A stretch of DNA of 64,000 bases from Aeromonas bestiarum. GTDB lineage: Bacteria; Pseudomonadota; Gammaproteobacteria; Enterobacterales; Aeromonadaceae. A program made the translations under genes and the position numbers. The notes under the pieces were generated by a model that ran no database searches, was not told the origin of the DNA, and saw only the letters and a list, made by a program, of their open reading frames with translations. Below are positions 46,109 through 55,519 of this stretch, piece by piece; positions within the stretch are counted from its first letter, which is position 1, and the number at the start of each line of letters is the position of its first letter. The stretch covers positions 299,653 to 363,652 of the forward strand of contig NZ_CDDA01000015.1 of assembly GCF_000819745.1 (NCBI RefSeq), written 5' to 3'.

Positions 46109-47067
46109 TGAAGGGTCGGCTGGCACTGTTATTATTGAGCGGGCTGTTAAGTGCCCCCTTGCAGGCCAGCCCCGATTTTGACACCTATGTCACTGGACTC
46201 AAACAGCAGGCTCTGGCCGCCGGGATCAAGCCCGAAACCGTGGCGGCCGCCTTTGCCGATATTAGGGTCATAGAGCCCGCCATCAAGCACGATAAAAACC
46301 AGCCGGAATTTAAACTGACGCTGGACAGCTATATTCCCCGCGCGGTTCCGCAATGGAAAGTCAATCAGGCCAAGGCCTTATATCGTCAGCATTTGCCGCT
46401 GCTCACAAAAATAGGGGCGGAATATGACGTGCAACCCCGATTTATTGTCGCCTTGTGGGGCATAGAAACCAATTTCGGTAAATTGACCGGCACATATCCG
46501 CTGATCTCCTCGCTGGCGACCCTGGCCTGGGATGGTCGGCGGGAGGACTTTTTCAAGGGTCAGCTGCTGGATGCACTGCGCATCATAGAGCAGGGGCATG
46601 TAACCCCCGCCGCCTTCAAGGGCTCCTGGGCCGGCGCCATGGGGCAGGTGCAGTTCATGCCCTCTTCCTTCCTCAAATACGCGGTCGATCAGGATGGGGA
46701 CGGCAAGAAGGACTTGTGGGGCAATCTGGCGGATGTGTTTGGTTCGGCAGCCAATTATCTGCAGCAGAATGGCTGGCACGGGGATGAAACCTGGGGGCGC
46801 CAGGTCAAGGTGCCCGAGGAGCTGGATCCCGCCCTGCTCGGGCTGGAGCAGACCCGACTGCTATCGGCGTGGCAGGCTCTCGGCGTACGTCAGCTCGACG
46901 GTTCCCCCTTGCCCAGGGTCGAGATGCAGGCCTCCCTGGTGCGCCCCGATGATGCCAAGGGCCGCGCCTATCTGGCCTATCCCAACTATCTGGTATTGCG
47001 CCACTGGAATCGCTCCCACTATTTCGTGGTGGCGGTGGGCACCCTGGCCGATCGCATCGTGGAATAA
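46108..47067 (+). CDS. MltB-family lytic murein transglycosylase
   Basis: A 319-residue periplasmic enzyme that cleaves glycan strands with 1,6-anhydro product formation. A signal peptide (LALLLLSGLLSAPLQA) lacks a lipobox, so it is probably soluble. The SLT_2 core has FIVALWGIETNFG (catalytic Glu at about 120), SLATLAWDGRREDFF, GSWAGAMGQVQFMPSSF and DGDGKKDLW. The C-terminus has NYLVLRHWNRSHYFVVAVGTLADRI. It is translationally coupled to ycgL. Confidence 0.93.
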   Translation: MKGRLALLLLSGLLSAPLQASPDFDTYVTGLKQQALAAGIKPETVAAAFADIRVIEPAIKHDKNQPEFKLTLDSYIPRAVPQWKVNQAKALYRQHLPLLTKIGAEYDVQPRFIVALWGIETNFGKLTGTYPLISSLATLAWDGRREDFFKGQLLDALRIIEQGHVTPAAFKGSWAGAMGQVQFMPSSFLKYAVDQDGDGKKDLWGNLADVFGSAANYLQQNGWHGDETWGRQVKVPEELDPALLGLEQTRLLSAWQALGVRQLDGSPLPRVEMQASLVRPDDAKGRAYLAYPNYLVLRHWNRSHYFVVAVGTLADRIVE

Positions 47068-47195
47068 CCGGCGCAGCGCCGGGCGGCTCGGGAGACGTGT
47101 TGAACGCTGTGTTTATCTGGAGAGGTGCATGGGTCGCGGGAATATGGGATGAGCAGGGGTGATGAGTCAGGCGGGACAATCGAAATAACGGGCAA

Positions 47196-47224
47196 CAAAA
47201 AGGCGGGAATTCCCGCCTTTTTGT
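47196..47224. terminator. Bidirectional terminator between the transglycosylase and sdaA
   Basis: CAAAAAGGCGGGAA is followed by its exact complement, giving a perfect palindrome with A- and T-runs on both sides, placed between convergent genes. Confidence 0.9.
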
Positions 47225-47242
47225 ATTTCTGGCAAATGCGGC

Positions 47243-48613
47243 TTATTCGCAGGCAACCTGCATCACCTTGATGGCCAGGCCACCACGGGAGGTTTCACGG
47301 TACTTGGAGTCCATGTCCTTGCCGGTGATGTACATGGTCTCGATGACCTTGTCCAGGGAGACGCGCGGCTTGGAGGTGCGACGCAGGGCCATGCGGGAAG
47401 CGTTGACCGCCTTCATGGCCGCGATGGCATTGCGCTCGATGCAGGGCACCTGCACCTGACCGGCAACCGGGTCACAGGTCAGACCCAGGTTGTGCTCCAT
47501 GCCGATTTCGGCGGCTTCACACACGTGCTCCGGGCTGCCGCCCATCAGTTCGGTCAGACCCGCGGCGGCCATGGAGCAGGAGACACCCACTTCACCCTGG
47601 CAACCCACTTCGGCACCCGAGATGGAGGCGTTCATCTTGTAGAGCATGCCCACGGCACCGGCGGCCAGATAGAAACGGGTGTACTCGTCGCGGCCCACCG
47701 GCTGGATGAACTTGTCGTAGTAGGCCAGCACGGCCGGGATGATGCCGGCGGCGCCGTTGGTCGGGGCGGTGACCACGCGGCCACCGGCGGCGTTCTCTTC
47801 ACTCACCGCCAGGGCAAACATGTTCACCCAGTCGATAATGTTCATCGGATCGTTGGAGAGGTTCTCGTTGGTGGTCAGCTGACGGTAGAGGGGCGCCGCA
47901 CGACGGGGCACACGCAGCGGGCCGGCCAGCACACCTTCGGTGCGGCAGCCACGCTCGATCCCTTCGCGCATAGTGTTCCAGATCTTGCCGAGCTTCTTGT
48001 AGATCTCTTCCGGGGTGTTGAAGCACTTCTCGTTCTCCAGCATCAGGGTGGAGATGGAGAGGCCGGTCTGGCTGCAGTGGGCGATCAGCTCAGCCGCGCT
48101 CTTGAACGGGTAGCTGACGGACATGTCGCCGCTGTCGGCCTTGCCGAAGTTCTCTTCGTCGACGATGAAACCACCACCGATGGAGTAATAGGTCTTGCTG
48201 TAGACGGCCTGATCTTCGACCAGCGCGGTCAGTTTCATGCCGTTCTCGTGCAGCGGCAGGGCTTCGTCATGGAATACCATGGCATCGCGCGGGAAGCTGA
48301 CGGTGTGGCAGTGCAGGCCGATCGGCAGGCGGCCGGTCTGCTCTACGCGGGAGATGAATTCAGGGATGGCGTCGATGTCGACGTTTTCCGGCAGGTTACC
48401 CGCCAGACCCATGATGATAGCGGTATCGGTGTGATGACCTTTACCGGTCCAGGAGAGTGAGCCGTAGACATCGACCTGGATCCGGGTGATGTCACGGATC
48501 TTGCCGCCTGCACGCAGTTCATCCACGAACTGTTTGGCAGCCTTCATCGGGCCGACAGTGTGGGAAGAGGAGGGGCCAACACCGATTTTGAAGATATCAA
48601 AAACGCTGATCAT
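47243..48613 (-). CDS. sdaA: L-serine dehydratase (SdaA type)
   Basis: A single-chain 4Fe-4S L-serine ammonia-lyase of 456 residues (E. coli SdaA 454), converting serine to pyruvate and ammonia. It starts [20 protein letters not shown] and contains the beta-domain [11 protein letters not shown]. Cluster cysteines lie in [14 protein letters not shown] and [19 protein letters not shown]. Similarity to SdaA is very high throughout, including the end [10 protein letters not shown] paralogue lies immediately upstream. Confidence 0.95.
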   Translation of the reverse strand: MISVFDIFKIGVGPSSSHTVGPMKAAKQFVDELRAGGKIRDITRIQVDVYGSLSWTGKGHHTDTAIIMGLAGNLPENVDIDAIPEFISRVEQTGRLPIGLHCHTVSFPRDAMVFHDEALPLHENGMKLTALVEDQAVYSKTYYSIGGGFIVDEENFGKADSGDMSVSYPFKSAAELIAHCSQTGLSISTLMLENEKCFNTPEEIYKKLGKIWNTMREGIERGCRTEGVLAGPLRVPRRAAPLYRQLTTNENLSNDPMNIIDWVNMFALAVSEENAAGGRVVTAPTNGAAGIIPAVLAYYDKFIQPVGRDEYTRFYLAAGAVGMLYKMNASISGAEVGCQGEVGVSCSMAAAGLTELMGGSPEHVCEAAEIGMEHNLGLTCDPVAGQVQVPCIERNAIAAMKAVNASRMALRRTSKPRVSLDKVIETMYITGKDMDSKYRETSRGGLAIKVMQVACE

Positions 48614-48831
48614 GTAACAATTACCTCAGGATAGAAGGGGGCGCCATGCCCACTCGCAGAAACGGGGTGATCCATGGGACGAGGGCGTCGTCGCCGAGGT
48701 CAATGAACCAGATAACCGCAGTGTAACGGTTCAAAGCCTAAAAAAAGTTGAAATAGATCTATTTTTGTTGAATCAGAGGCGCGAGTATAAAATTTATTTT
48801 GATGCTTATCCATTTTGTTAAGCGTTTGCCC

Positions 48832-48858
48832 ATAAAAATACCCGGCCAGGCCGGGTAT
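48832..48858 (-). terminator. Terminator after the second L-serine dehydratase
   Basis: TACCCGGCC-A-GGCCGGGTA stem; the minus strand continues into TTTTTATG. Confidence 0.75.
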
Positions 48859-48889
48859 AGGGGGAAAAAGTGGAGTCAATTGGCTGTTT

Positions 48890-50272
48890 TTAACATTCTG
48901 TAATGTTAACCGCCAGGCCGCCGCGGGCGGTTTCCTTGTACTTAGTCTTCATGTCGTTGCCGGTTTCCCACATGGTCTTGATCACCTTGTCCAGGGATAC
49001 CTTGTGCTCGCCCGTGCCGCGCAAGGCCAGGCGGGCGGCATTGATTGCCTTGACCGCGCCCATGGCGTTGCGCTCTATGCAGGGCACCTGCACCAGCCCG
49101 CCCACAGGATCGCAGGTGAGGCCCAGGTTGTGCTCCATGCCTATCTCGGCGGCATTCTCGACGATGGCGGGGCTGCCCCCCAGGATCTCGGTCAGGGCAC
49201 CGGCGGCCATGGAGCAGGCGACGCCTACTTCTCCCTGACAGCCCACTTCGGCTCCCGACAGCGAGGCGTTTTTCTTATATAGGATGCCAATGGCGGCGGC
49301 GGTGAGGAAGTAGCTCAGCAGCAGCTCATCATCCACCTTGCGCACGAAGCGATCGTAGTAGTGCAGCACGGCGGGAATGATGCCGGCAGCGCCGTTGGTA
49401 GGGGCTGTCACCACCCGGCCTCCGGCGGCATTCTCTTCGTTGACGGCCAGCGCAAACAGGTCCACCCACTCGATCACCATCAGGGGATCCTTGTTGAAGT
49501 TGGTCTCGCAACTGAGCTGACGGTGGAGGGCCGGGGCCCGGCGTTTCACTTTGAGGCCGCCTGGCAGCACGCCTTCACTGCGACAACCGCGCTCGACACA
49601 GGCCTGCATCGCCTGCCAGATCTTGCGCAGCCCCGCTTTTATCTCCTGTTCGCTGCGAAACACCTTCTCGTTGGCCAGCATTAGCCCCGAGATGGAGAGA
49701 CCGCTCTCCTGGCAGTGAGCCAGCAACTGGGCGCCGCTCTCGAACGGGTAGGGGATGGGGTGGGCGGCATCGAAGCGGGCCGCCTCTTCCTTGGCGTTGG
49801 CAAAATGGCTCTCTTCTATGATGAAGCCGCCGCCGACCGAGTAGTAGGTCTGCTCGAACAGCAGGGCGCCGCTGGCGAAGGCCCGCAGCGTCATGCCGTT
49901 GGAGTGGGCGGGCAGTGTCTTGCGGCGATTGAAGATGATGGCGCCGATCCGGGCGAACTGGCATGGCTGCTCGCCAGCCAGCAGCAGCGACTGGTTGCGA
50001 TCCACCTCGCCGAGGAAGGCGGGAATGGCCTCTATGTCTACCGATTCCGGTTCAAAACCGGCCAGCCCCAGAATGATGGCCTTGCCGGTGCCGTGGCCCT
50101 TGCCGGTCTGACCGAGGGAGCCGTAGCACTCCACTTCTACCCGTTCGATCCTGGGTAGCAGATCCTGCCGCTTGAGCTCTTTGACAAAGGCGCAGGAGGC
50201 CCGCATCGGCCCCACCGTATGCGAAGAAGAAGGGCCGATCCCGATGGAAAACAGGTCGAAGACACTGATCAT
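48890..50272 (-). CDS. L-serine dehydratase, divergent paralogue
   Basis: A second single-chain Fe-S serine dehydratase of 460 residues. It keeps [34 protein letters not shown] and [19 protein letters not shown], so the cluster cysteines are intact. It diverges in the middle ([20 protein letters not shown]). The ATG at 50272 fits the family start; the frame extends to 50389 without similarity. It has its own terminator, so the pair need not be co-expressed. It may be the counterpart of E. coli SdaB. Confidence 0.92.
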   Translation of the reverse strand: MISVFDLFSIGIGPSSSHTVGPMRASCAFVKELKRQDLLPRIERVEVECYGSLGQTGKGHGTGKAIILGLAGFEPESVDIEAIPAFLGEVDRNQSLLLAGEQPCQFARIGAIIFNRRKTLPAHSNGMTLRAFASGALLFEQTYYSVGGGFIIEESHFANAKEEAARFDAAHPIPYPFESGAQLLAHCQESGLSISGLMLANEKVFRSEQEIKAGLRKIWQAMQACVERGCRSEGVLPGGLKVKRRAPALHRQLSCETNFNKDPLMVIEWVDLFALAVNEENAAGGRVVTAPTNGAAGIIPAVLHYYDRFVRKVDDELLLSYFLTAAAIGILYKKNASLSGAEVGCQGEVGVACSMAAGALTEILGGSPAIVENAAEIGMEHNLGLTCDPVGGLVQVPCIERNAMGAVKAINAARLALRGTGEHKVSLDKVIKTMWETGNDMKTKYKETARGGLAVNITEC

Positions 50273-50423
50273 GACACCACTCCGATTATGGGTTTTGTCT
50301 AAACATTGTAATTTTTTTGTAGTCGATGGAAAGCGGGGAAGCTGAGACGTGTGATGGCGGCATACAAATGAGTGGCTGGCAGCGGGCATAAAGGTTGGAA
50401 TTGGCGCGCGGCATCAAAGAGAA

Positions 50424-50446
50424 GGAGCGAGACTTAGGCTCGCTCC
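50424..50446 (-). terminator. Hairpin after ppnP
   Basis: GGAGCGAG-N7-CTCGCTCC stem; the minus strand continues TTCTCTTTG, a weak T-rich tract. Confidence 0.55.
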
Positions 50447-50482
50447 CTGGCACTGTTCAGCCACTCATCTGCGTTCAGTCAC

Positions 50483-50767
50483 TCAGTCGAGGAATTCGCA
50501 CAGATAGGCAGTGGGGGTTTTCACCTCCAGCTTGAAGGAGGAGTCGCCCGCCACGTCGAAGGATTGGCCCTGGCTATAGGTGTGCCATTCATCTTCATCG
50601 GCCAGCTGTATGGTGAGGGCTCCCTTGACCACTGTCATCCGCTCTGGGGCGGCGGTATTGAACTGGTAGTCGCCCGCATCCATCACTCCGACTGTGGCTT
50701 TGTCGCCTTTTTGCTCGAAAGCGATAGATTTTACATTTCCGTCAAAATACTCGTTAACTTTCAGCAT
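50483..50767 (-). CDS. ppnP: Pyrimidine/purine nucleoside phosphorylase PpnP
   Basis: A 94-residue cupin-fold enzyme, the same length as E. coli PpnP (YaiE), splitting nucleosides with phosphate. MLKVNEYFDGNVKSIAF, GVMDAGDYQFNTAAPERMTV and TAYLCEFLD match the family. The ATG at 50767 is the family start; an upstream extension is spurious. Confidence 0.95.
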   Translation of the reverse strand: MLKVNEYFDGNVKSIAFEQKGDKATVGVMDAGDYQFNTAAPERMTVVKGALTIQLADEDEWHTYSQGQSFDVAGDSSFKLEVKTPTAYLCEFLD

Positions 50768-51036
50768 GTTTTCATCCCTGTATGCATGTTTGCACAGCAA
50801 AAGTAGCACAATGTTTTGTCAGTTGTCATGAACAAAGCGGCAAAAATCGCCATGTCCCTTTTGAATCTTCACTTTGTTGCAAACTTATCAATAACACCCG
50901 TTAACGATCAGGCGATTTAAAACAGCAGATAAATATGAGATAAAGCGCGCGCTCAGGGGAATGAACAGAGGTTCTTCCCCTGTTTGGTTAATTGCACTGG
51001 GAAAGTGTGAATATCTGCTAATTAAAGGAACATGCT

Positions 51037-52281
51037 GTGTTAACAAAAGGACTCATCAAGAACGTTGGCTTCCAAGTGGTGGTCGCCATGGTGCTGGGAG
51101 CACTGGTGGGGGCGTTCATGGGTGAACAAGCCACCGTCTTTGCGCCGCTCGGCACCCTCTTTATCCAGCTGATCAAGATGCTGGTGATCCCGCTGGTGGC
51201 CGTCGCCATACTGTCGGGTGCGGCCAACCTGGGCGCCAGCCCTGCGGCGGGCAAGATAGGGGTCACCACCCTGATCTTCTTCCTCGGTACCTCTGCGCTG
51301 GCCGTGCTGCTGGCGCTGGTCATGGGGCAAATCTTCAAACCGGGCGTCGGGGTCGAGTTTGGCTCCATGGCCTCCATGTTCTCCGGCGACTACGCTGACA
51401 AGGGCGCTTTGCCGGATGCGGTGTCGACCCTGCTCGGCATGATCCCGACCAACGTGTTCCAGGCACTGAACGAGGCCAACATTTTGCAGATCCTGGTGTT
51501 CTGCATGTTCCTCGGCATCGCGCTGGCCAAGCAGCCTCGCGAGCGTGCCAAGCCGCTGGTGGACGGCCTCAACACCCTGGTGGATGCCTTCGTCTGGATG
51601 ATCAACAAGGTGATGCTGATAGCGCCGCTCGGGGTATTTGGTCTGATGGCCGAGGCCATAGGTACCTACGGCTTCGACGTGCTGACCCTGGTGCTCAAGC
51701 TGTTCCTGGTCTATCTGGCCGCCATCCTGATCTTCGCCTTCGTGGTCTACCCGCTGCTGATCGTACTTTTCTCCAACACTCCGGTGCGCAAGTACCTGTC
51801 GGCAATGAAGAAGCCGCAGATCGTCGCCTTCTCCACCGCCTCTTCCATGGCGACCCTGCCGGTCAACATGGAAACCTGCGAGCAGGATCTGAAGGTGACC
51901 AACGCCACGGCGTCCTTCGTGCTGCCACTCGGCGCCACCATCAACATGAGCGGCAACGCCATCTATTACGGTCTGGTCGCCATCTTCTTCGCCCAGGTCT
52001 ACAACATAGATCTCTCCATGGGTGCCTGGGCCGCCATCATAGTGACCGCGACCCTGGGAGCCATTGGTCAGGCCGGTGTGCCAGGCCCGAGCTTCCTGGT
52101 GGTGGCCGTGCTGCTGGCTGCCGGGATCCCCATCGAGGGCTTGCCGCTGCTGTTTGCACTGGATCGCCTGTTCGACATGATCCGCACCGCCCTGAACATC
52201 ACGGGGGATGCGGCCTGCGCCATTATCGTCGACCGCTACAGCCCGGATTACGATCCGGATCGCTGGAGCAAGGAAGCCTGA
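51037..52281 (+). CDS. Dicarboxylate/amino acid:cation symporter (DAACS family)
   Basis: A 414-residue inner-membrane symporter of the glutamate/aspartate/serine type. It has LFIQLIKMLVIPLVAVAI, the Ser-rich hairpin FSTASSMATLPVNMETCEQ, the NATASFVLPLGATINMSGNA motif, and LDRLFDMIRTALNITGDAA (substrate and Na+ residues). The start is a GTG with AAGGA seven bases upstream. A three-codon ATG frame (51032-51043) overlaps this GTG. A 270-bp AT-rich leader precedes it; no clear CRP site was found. Proximity to two serine dehydratases hints at serine use, which is inference. Confidence 0.92.
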   Translation: MLTKGLIKNVGFQVVVAMVLGALVGAFMGEQATVFAPLGTLFIQLIKMLVIPLVAVAILSGAANLGASPAAGKIGVTTLIFFLGTSALAVLLALVMGQIFKPGVGVEFGSMASMFSGDYADKGALPDAVSTLLGMIPTNVFQALNEANILQILVFCMFLGIALAKQPRERAKPLVDGLNTLVDAFVWMINKVMLIAPLGVFGLMAEAIGTYGFDVLTLVLKLFLVYLAAILIFAFVVYPLLIVLFSNTPVRKYLSAMKKPQIVAFSTASSMATLPVNMETCEQDLKVTNATASFVLPLGATINMSGNAIYYGLVAIFFAQVYNIDLSMGAWAAIIVTATLGAIGQAGVPGPSFLVVAVLLAAGIPIEGLPLLFALDRLFDMIRTALNITGDAACAIIVDRYSPDYDPDRWSKEA

Positions 52282-52306
52282 GAGCAGGCTCACTGCCATG
52301 AATGAC

Positions 52307-52338
52307 AAGAGGGAGGCGCAAGCCTCCCTCTTTTTATT
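52307..52338 (+). terminator. Terminator after the DAACS symporter
   Basis: An 11-bp stem AAGAGGGAGGC-GCAA-GCCTCCCTCTT followed by TTTATTTT. Confidence 0.9.
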
Positions 52339-52374
52339 TTCCTCGGGCCGGGATTGTCGCCCCTTTCTTACCGA

Positions 52375-52436
52375 CTCAGGGCGTCAGCTGGCCCAGCGCC
52401 AGCTGGCAGCGCTGCTCGGCGGCATCGAGTTTCAGC
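52375..52436 (-). pseudogene. Duplicated 3' end of liuR
   Basis: Twenty minus-strand codons read LKLDAAEQRCQLALGQLTP and a stop, nearly repeating the liuR end LLELDAAEQRCQQALTQL. A 35-bp block (52402-52436) matches 52501-52535 with two differences, offset by 99 bp. Confidence 0.7.
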
Positions 52437-52480
52437 GGGGCCTGCGGGCCCCTCTCTTTATGACGGCTGAGAGGGACTCA

Positions 52481-52873
52481 TCACAGTTGGGTCAGTGCCT
52501 GCTGGCAACGCTGCTCGGCGGCATCGAGTTCCAGCAGCACCATCTTGATGTCTTCCAGCTGCTGCTCCAGCATCTCCCGCTTGTCGGCCACCAGTCCCAG
52601 CATGGTCTGCAGCTGGGTTCGACTGCTTTTGTCCGCATCGTAGAGATCGAACAGATCGCGGATATCCGCCAGGCTGAAGCCCAGACGCTTGCCGCGCAGG
52701 GTCAGTTTGAGACGCACTCTGTCCTGCCGGCTGTAGATCCGGGTCTGTCCCTGACGGGCCGGATTCAAAAGTCCCTGATCTTCATAAAAACGAATACTTC
52801 GGGTCGTAACATCAAATTCACGGGCCAGTTCGCTGATGCTGTAGGTCCGCGTGTCATCCTTGGATTTGGTCAT
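52481..52873 (-). CDS. liuR: MerR-family regulator LiuR
   Basis: A 130-residue MerR regulator. YSISELAREFDVTTRSIRFY is the winged helix-turn-helix. RLKLTLRGKRLGFSLADIRDLFDLYD and the coiled coil EQQLEDIKMVLLELDAAEQRC match LiuR, the regulator of branched-chain amino acid and fatty acid catabolism in gammaproteobacteria. It diverges from a thiolase gene, its likely target. The ATG at 52873 is chosen by alignment to the family start. Confidence 0.75.
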   Translation of the reverse strand: MTKSKDDTRTYSISELAREFDVTTRSIRFYEDQGLLNPARQGQTRIYSRQDRVRLKLTLRGKRLGFSLADIRDLFDLYDADKSSRTQLQTMLGLVADKREMLEQQLEDIKMVLLELDAAEQRCQQALTQL

Positions 52874-52919
52874 ACGGCTGTCTTGGCTGCCATCTTGGTT
52901 GTCAATGCAGGCTGGCACC

Positions 52920-52934
52920 TTACCCAAACGTCAA
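52920..52934. promoter_or_regulatory. Possible LiuR operator
   Basis: On the minus strand TTGACGTTTGGGTAA keeps one half of the TTGACGTTTACGTCAA-like LiuR palindrome. It is in the divergent liuR-thiolase region, but only one half-site is good. Confidence 0.3.
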
Positions 52935-53006
52935 CTGCCCCGCAAGTCTTGTTCCTGCTGCGGTGGCAGCATATGTTATGTCTATGTAACAAGGAGAGTG
53001 CAATTG

Positions 53007-54170
53007 ATGGATATAGTGATTGTTGCGGCCAAACGTACCCCCATGGGGGCCTTTCAGGGGGCCCTGGCCAACCAGACGGCCCCCGAGCTGGGTGCTTGTG
53101 CCATCGCCGCCGCCATGGCGCAGGCCGGGCTCAGAGGCGATCAAATCGACGAGGCCTATCTGGGCAATGTGCTCAGCGCCGGGGTGGGGCAGGCGCCCGC
53201 CCGTCAGGCCGTGCTGAAGGCCGGCTTGCCGGACAGCGTGCCCTGCACCACGGTCAACAAGGTGTGTGGCTCCGGCATGAAGGCGGTGATGCTGGCGGCA
53301 GACGGCTTGCGCCTCGGTGACACTAACATAGTGATCGCCGGAGGAATGGAGAGCATGAGTCGCGCCCCCTATCTGCTCGACAAGGCGCGCAGCGGTTTTC
53401 GGATGGGGCACCAGAGCGTGCTCGATCATATGTTCCTCGATGGCTTGCAGGATGCCTATGAGGGCCAGCTGATGGGCCACTATGCCCAGCTGAGTGCCGA
53501 TCGCGCCGGACTGACCCGCGCCGACATGGACGCTTTTGCCATCGCCTCGCTGGAGCGGGCCCTGGCGGCGCAACAGAGCGGTGCCTTCAAGGCCGAGCTG
53601 GCAGCTGTGATGGCCGGGGATACCCTGCTGCTCGCCGAGGATGAACAGCCTGCCAAGGCCAGGCCCGAGAAGATCCCCCATCTGAAACCGGCATTCAGCA
53701 AGACCGGCACCATCACGGCGGCCAACGCCAGCTCCATCTCGGATGGGGCGGCGGCATTGATCCTGATGCGGGCCGAGACGGCGGCGCAACTGGGCCTGCC
53801 GGTGCTGGCCCGGTTGGTGGGTTATCAGAGCCATGCCGCCGCGCCTGCCGAGTTTACCAGTGCACCGATCGGTGCCATCAAGGGCCTGCTGGCCAAGGTG
53901 GGCTGGCGAGTGGAAGAGGTGGACCTGTTCGAGATCAATGAGGCGTTTGCCATGGTCAGCCTGCTGACGATGGCGGGCTGCAAGCTGCCCCATGACAAGG
54001 TGAACGTGAACGGCGGGGCCTGTGCGCTGGGCCATCCTCTGGGGGCGAGCGGTGCCCGGATCCTGGTCACCCTCATTCATGCGTTGCGCGCGAGCGGCCT
54101 GAAGCGGGGAGTGGCTAGCCTGTGTATCGGTGGGGGAGAGGCGACGGCGGTTGCCCTCGAGCTGGGCTAA
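53007..54170 (+). CDS. Acetyl-CoA C-acetyltransferase (thiolase)
   Basis: A 387-residue thiolase. The nucleophile Cys lies in VNKVCGSGMKAVMLAA (about 88), His in NEAFAMVS-downstream NVNGGACALGHPLGASGARI, and the second Cys in SLCIGGGEATAVAL. It condenses or cleaves acetoacetyl-CoA or ketoacyl-CoA. AAGGAGAG precedes the ATG. It is divergent from liuR, which suggests a role in leucine/isovalerate or fatty acid breakdown. Its TAA overlaps the TAG of the convergent EAL-HDOD gene. Confidence 0.93.
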   Translation: MDIVIVAAKRTPMGAFQGALANQTAPELGACAIAAAMAQAGLRGDQIDEAYLGNVLSAGVGQAPARQAVLKAGLPDSVPCTTVNKVCGSGMKAVMLAADGLRLGDTNIVIAGGMESMSRAPYLLDKARSGFRMGHQSVLDHMFLDGLQDAYEGQLMGHYAQLSADRAGLTRADMDAFAIASLERALAAQQSGAFKAELAAVMAGDTLLLAEDEQPAKARPEKIPHLKPAFSKTGTITAANASSISDGAAALILMRAETAAQLGLPVLARLVGYQSHAAAPAEFTSAPIGAIKGLLAKVGWRVEEVDLFEINEAFAMVSLLTMAGCKLPHDKVNVNGGACALGHPLGASGARILVTLIHALRASGLKRGVASLCIGGGEATAVALELG

Positions 54171-55390
54171 TCCGTGTCCGCCATGGCCTGGAGTTGCTGG
54201 TTGACCCAGGCCGTGGCGGCCAGATAGAGCTGGCTGACTTTCTCTTCATTGAGCCCGAGCCGGGCTGTTCTGGCGGTGATGCGCTGCCAGTTCGCACTCT
54301 CATAATCCTCACAGAACGAGAGATAAAATCCCAGGTTGCCCTTGCGTTCCAGCAGGGCGACCCGGATCTCCTCGATCAGGGGAATGGTGCCGAGCAGCTT
54401 GTCCATCGGCTGTTCCATCAGCACATCCAGCAGTGAGAACAAGCCTGTGATGAAGGCTTGCTGTGCCTGCTGGGTAGGGGCATGGGCGTGGGCCAGCAGC
54501 TCGCAGAAACGGGCCCGGATCATGGACATCTGATAAAGCTCGGCGCTCTTGCCGTGGCCGGCACTGGTGGCGGCGACCAGGGTCACGAAGCGTTTGAGCT
54601 GGGCGTGGCCAAGATAGACGGCGGCCTGGCGAAAGGAGGAGATGGGATTGGCGTGGCTCTTCAGGTGGTTGACGTAACGCAGCAGCTTGAGCGACAGGGA
54701 GATGTCCTGACTCAGCAGTTGCTCAATGCGATTGAGGTCAGGTTCCTCCTGATTGACCACGTTGAGCAGTTGCATCACCACCACCTGGGCGGGCTCCATG
54801 GTGGCCTGTTTCACCATCTCGGGCCGGCTGAAGAAGAAGCCCTGGAACAGATCGATACCGAGCCGTTTTGCCCGCTCGAACTCCGCCTTGTCTTCCACCT
54901 TCTCAGCCAGGTAGGTGAGTTTCAGATGCTTATGCTGCTGGATGAACACCTTGATCCGCAACAGCGAGGTGGCGCGCAGATCGAACTTGATGATGTGGAT
55001 ATAGGGCAGGAAGCGCTCCCACTCGTCTGACATGGTGAAGTCGTCCAGCGCCAGCTGATAACCCAGCTCATGCAGCTGCTGCACCTTGGCCAGCAGGGCA
55101 TCATCGGGATCGGCATCCTCCAGGATCTCGATCACCACCTTTTCTTGTGGCAGGCACTCGGCCAGCCCCTCCAGCAACAGGGAGTGGGGGAAGTTGATGA
55201 AGCAGGGACGGCCACCGAGCAGCTGATCTATGTTCTGTTGCAGGAACTGCTCGACCACCAGTCTGGCTGTGGCTTGTTGGGAGGAGATCACCGGAAAGAC
55301 ATTATTCAGACTGTCGCGAAACAGCAGCTCATAGGCGTGGGTATTCAACTCCCGATCCAGGATGGGCTGCCTTGCTACGTATGAATACAT
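54167..55390 (-). CDS. EAL-HDOD signalling protein (YuxH/CdgJ-like)
   Basis: A 407-residue cytosolic protein. The EAL-like half (about 1-200) starts MYSYVARQPILDRELNTHAY with ELL in place of EAL. It keeps CFINF, VIEILED, ALDDF, IKFD, LAEKVED and DLFQGFFFSRP, so most metal ligands are present. The C-terminal HDOD domain follows (LSQDISLSLKLLRYVNH, AVYLGHAQLKRFVTL). CdgJ of V. cholerae, of this architecture, is a c-di-GMP phosphodiesterase affecting motility; activity here is possible but unproven. It is convergent with the thiolase gene, overlapping by 4 bp. Confidence 0.87.
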   Translation of the reverse strand: MYSYVARQPILDRELNTHAYELLFRDSLNNVFPVISSQQATARLVVEQFLQQNIDQLLGGRPCFINFPHSLLLEGLAECLPQEKVVIEILEDADPDDALLAKVQQLHELGYQLALDDFTMSDEWERFLPYIHIIKFDLRATSLLRIKVFIQQHKHLKLTYLAEKVEDKAEFERAKRLGIDLFQGFFFSRPEMVKQATMEPAQVVVMQLLNVVNQEEPDLNRIEQLLSQDISLSLKLLRYVNHLKSHANPISSFRQAAVYLGHAQLKRFVTLVAATSAGHGKSAELYQMSMIRARFCELLAHAHAPTQQAQQAFITGLFSLLDVLMEQPMDKLLGTIPLIEEIRVALLERKGNLGFYLSFCEDYESANWQRITARTARLGLNEEKVSQLYLAATAWVNQQLQAMADTD

Positions 55391-55435
55391 GCATCTCTCC
55401 AGTGTGGGTACTGGATTGATTTTATTGTGAAGATG

Positions 55436-55488
55436 AGCACTATGCCAGTGCTGCCGGGCCGGAAACGGTCAATAACTGGCATAGTGCT
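55436..55488. repeat. 14-bp perfect inverted repeat around a 25-nt GC-rich loop
   Basis: AGCACTATGCCAGT (55436-55449) and ACTGGCATAGTGCT (55475-55488). It lies between the FadL-like gene's end and the EAL-HDOD start. No T-run follows, so it may be a processing or attenuation structure rather than a terminator. Confidence 0.65.
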
Positions 55489-55519
55489 TGTATGGGAGGA
55501 GGATCTGCCCCGGCTTGGA

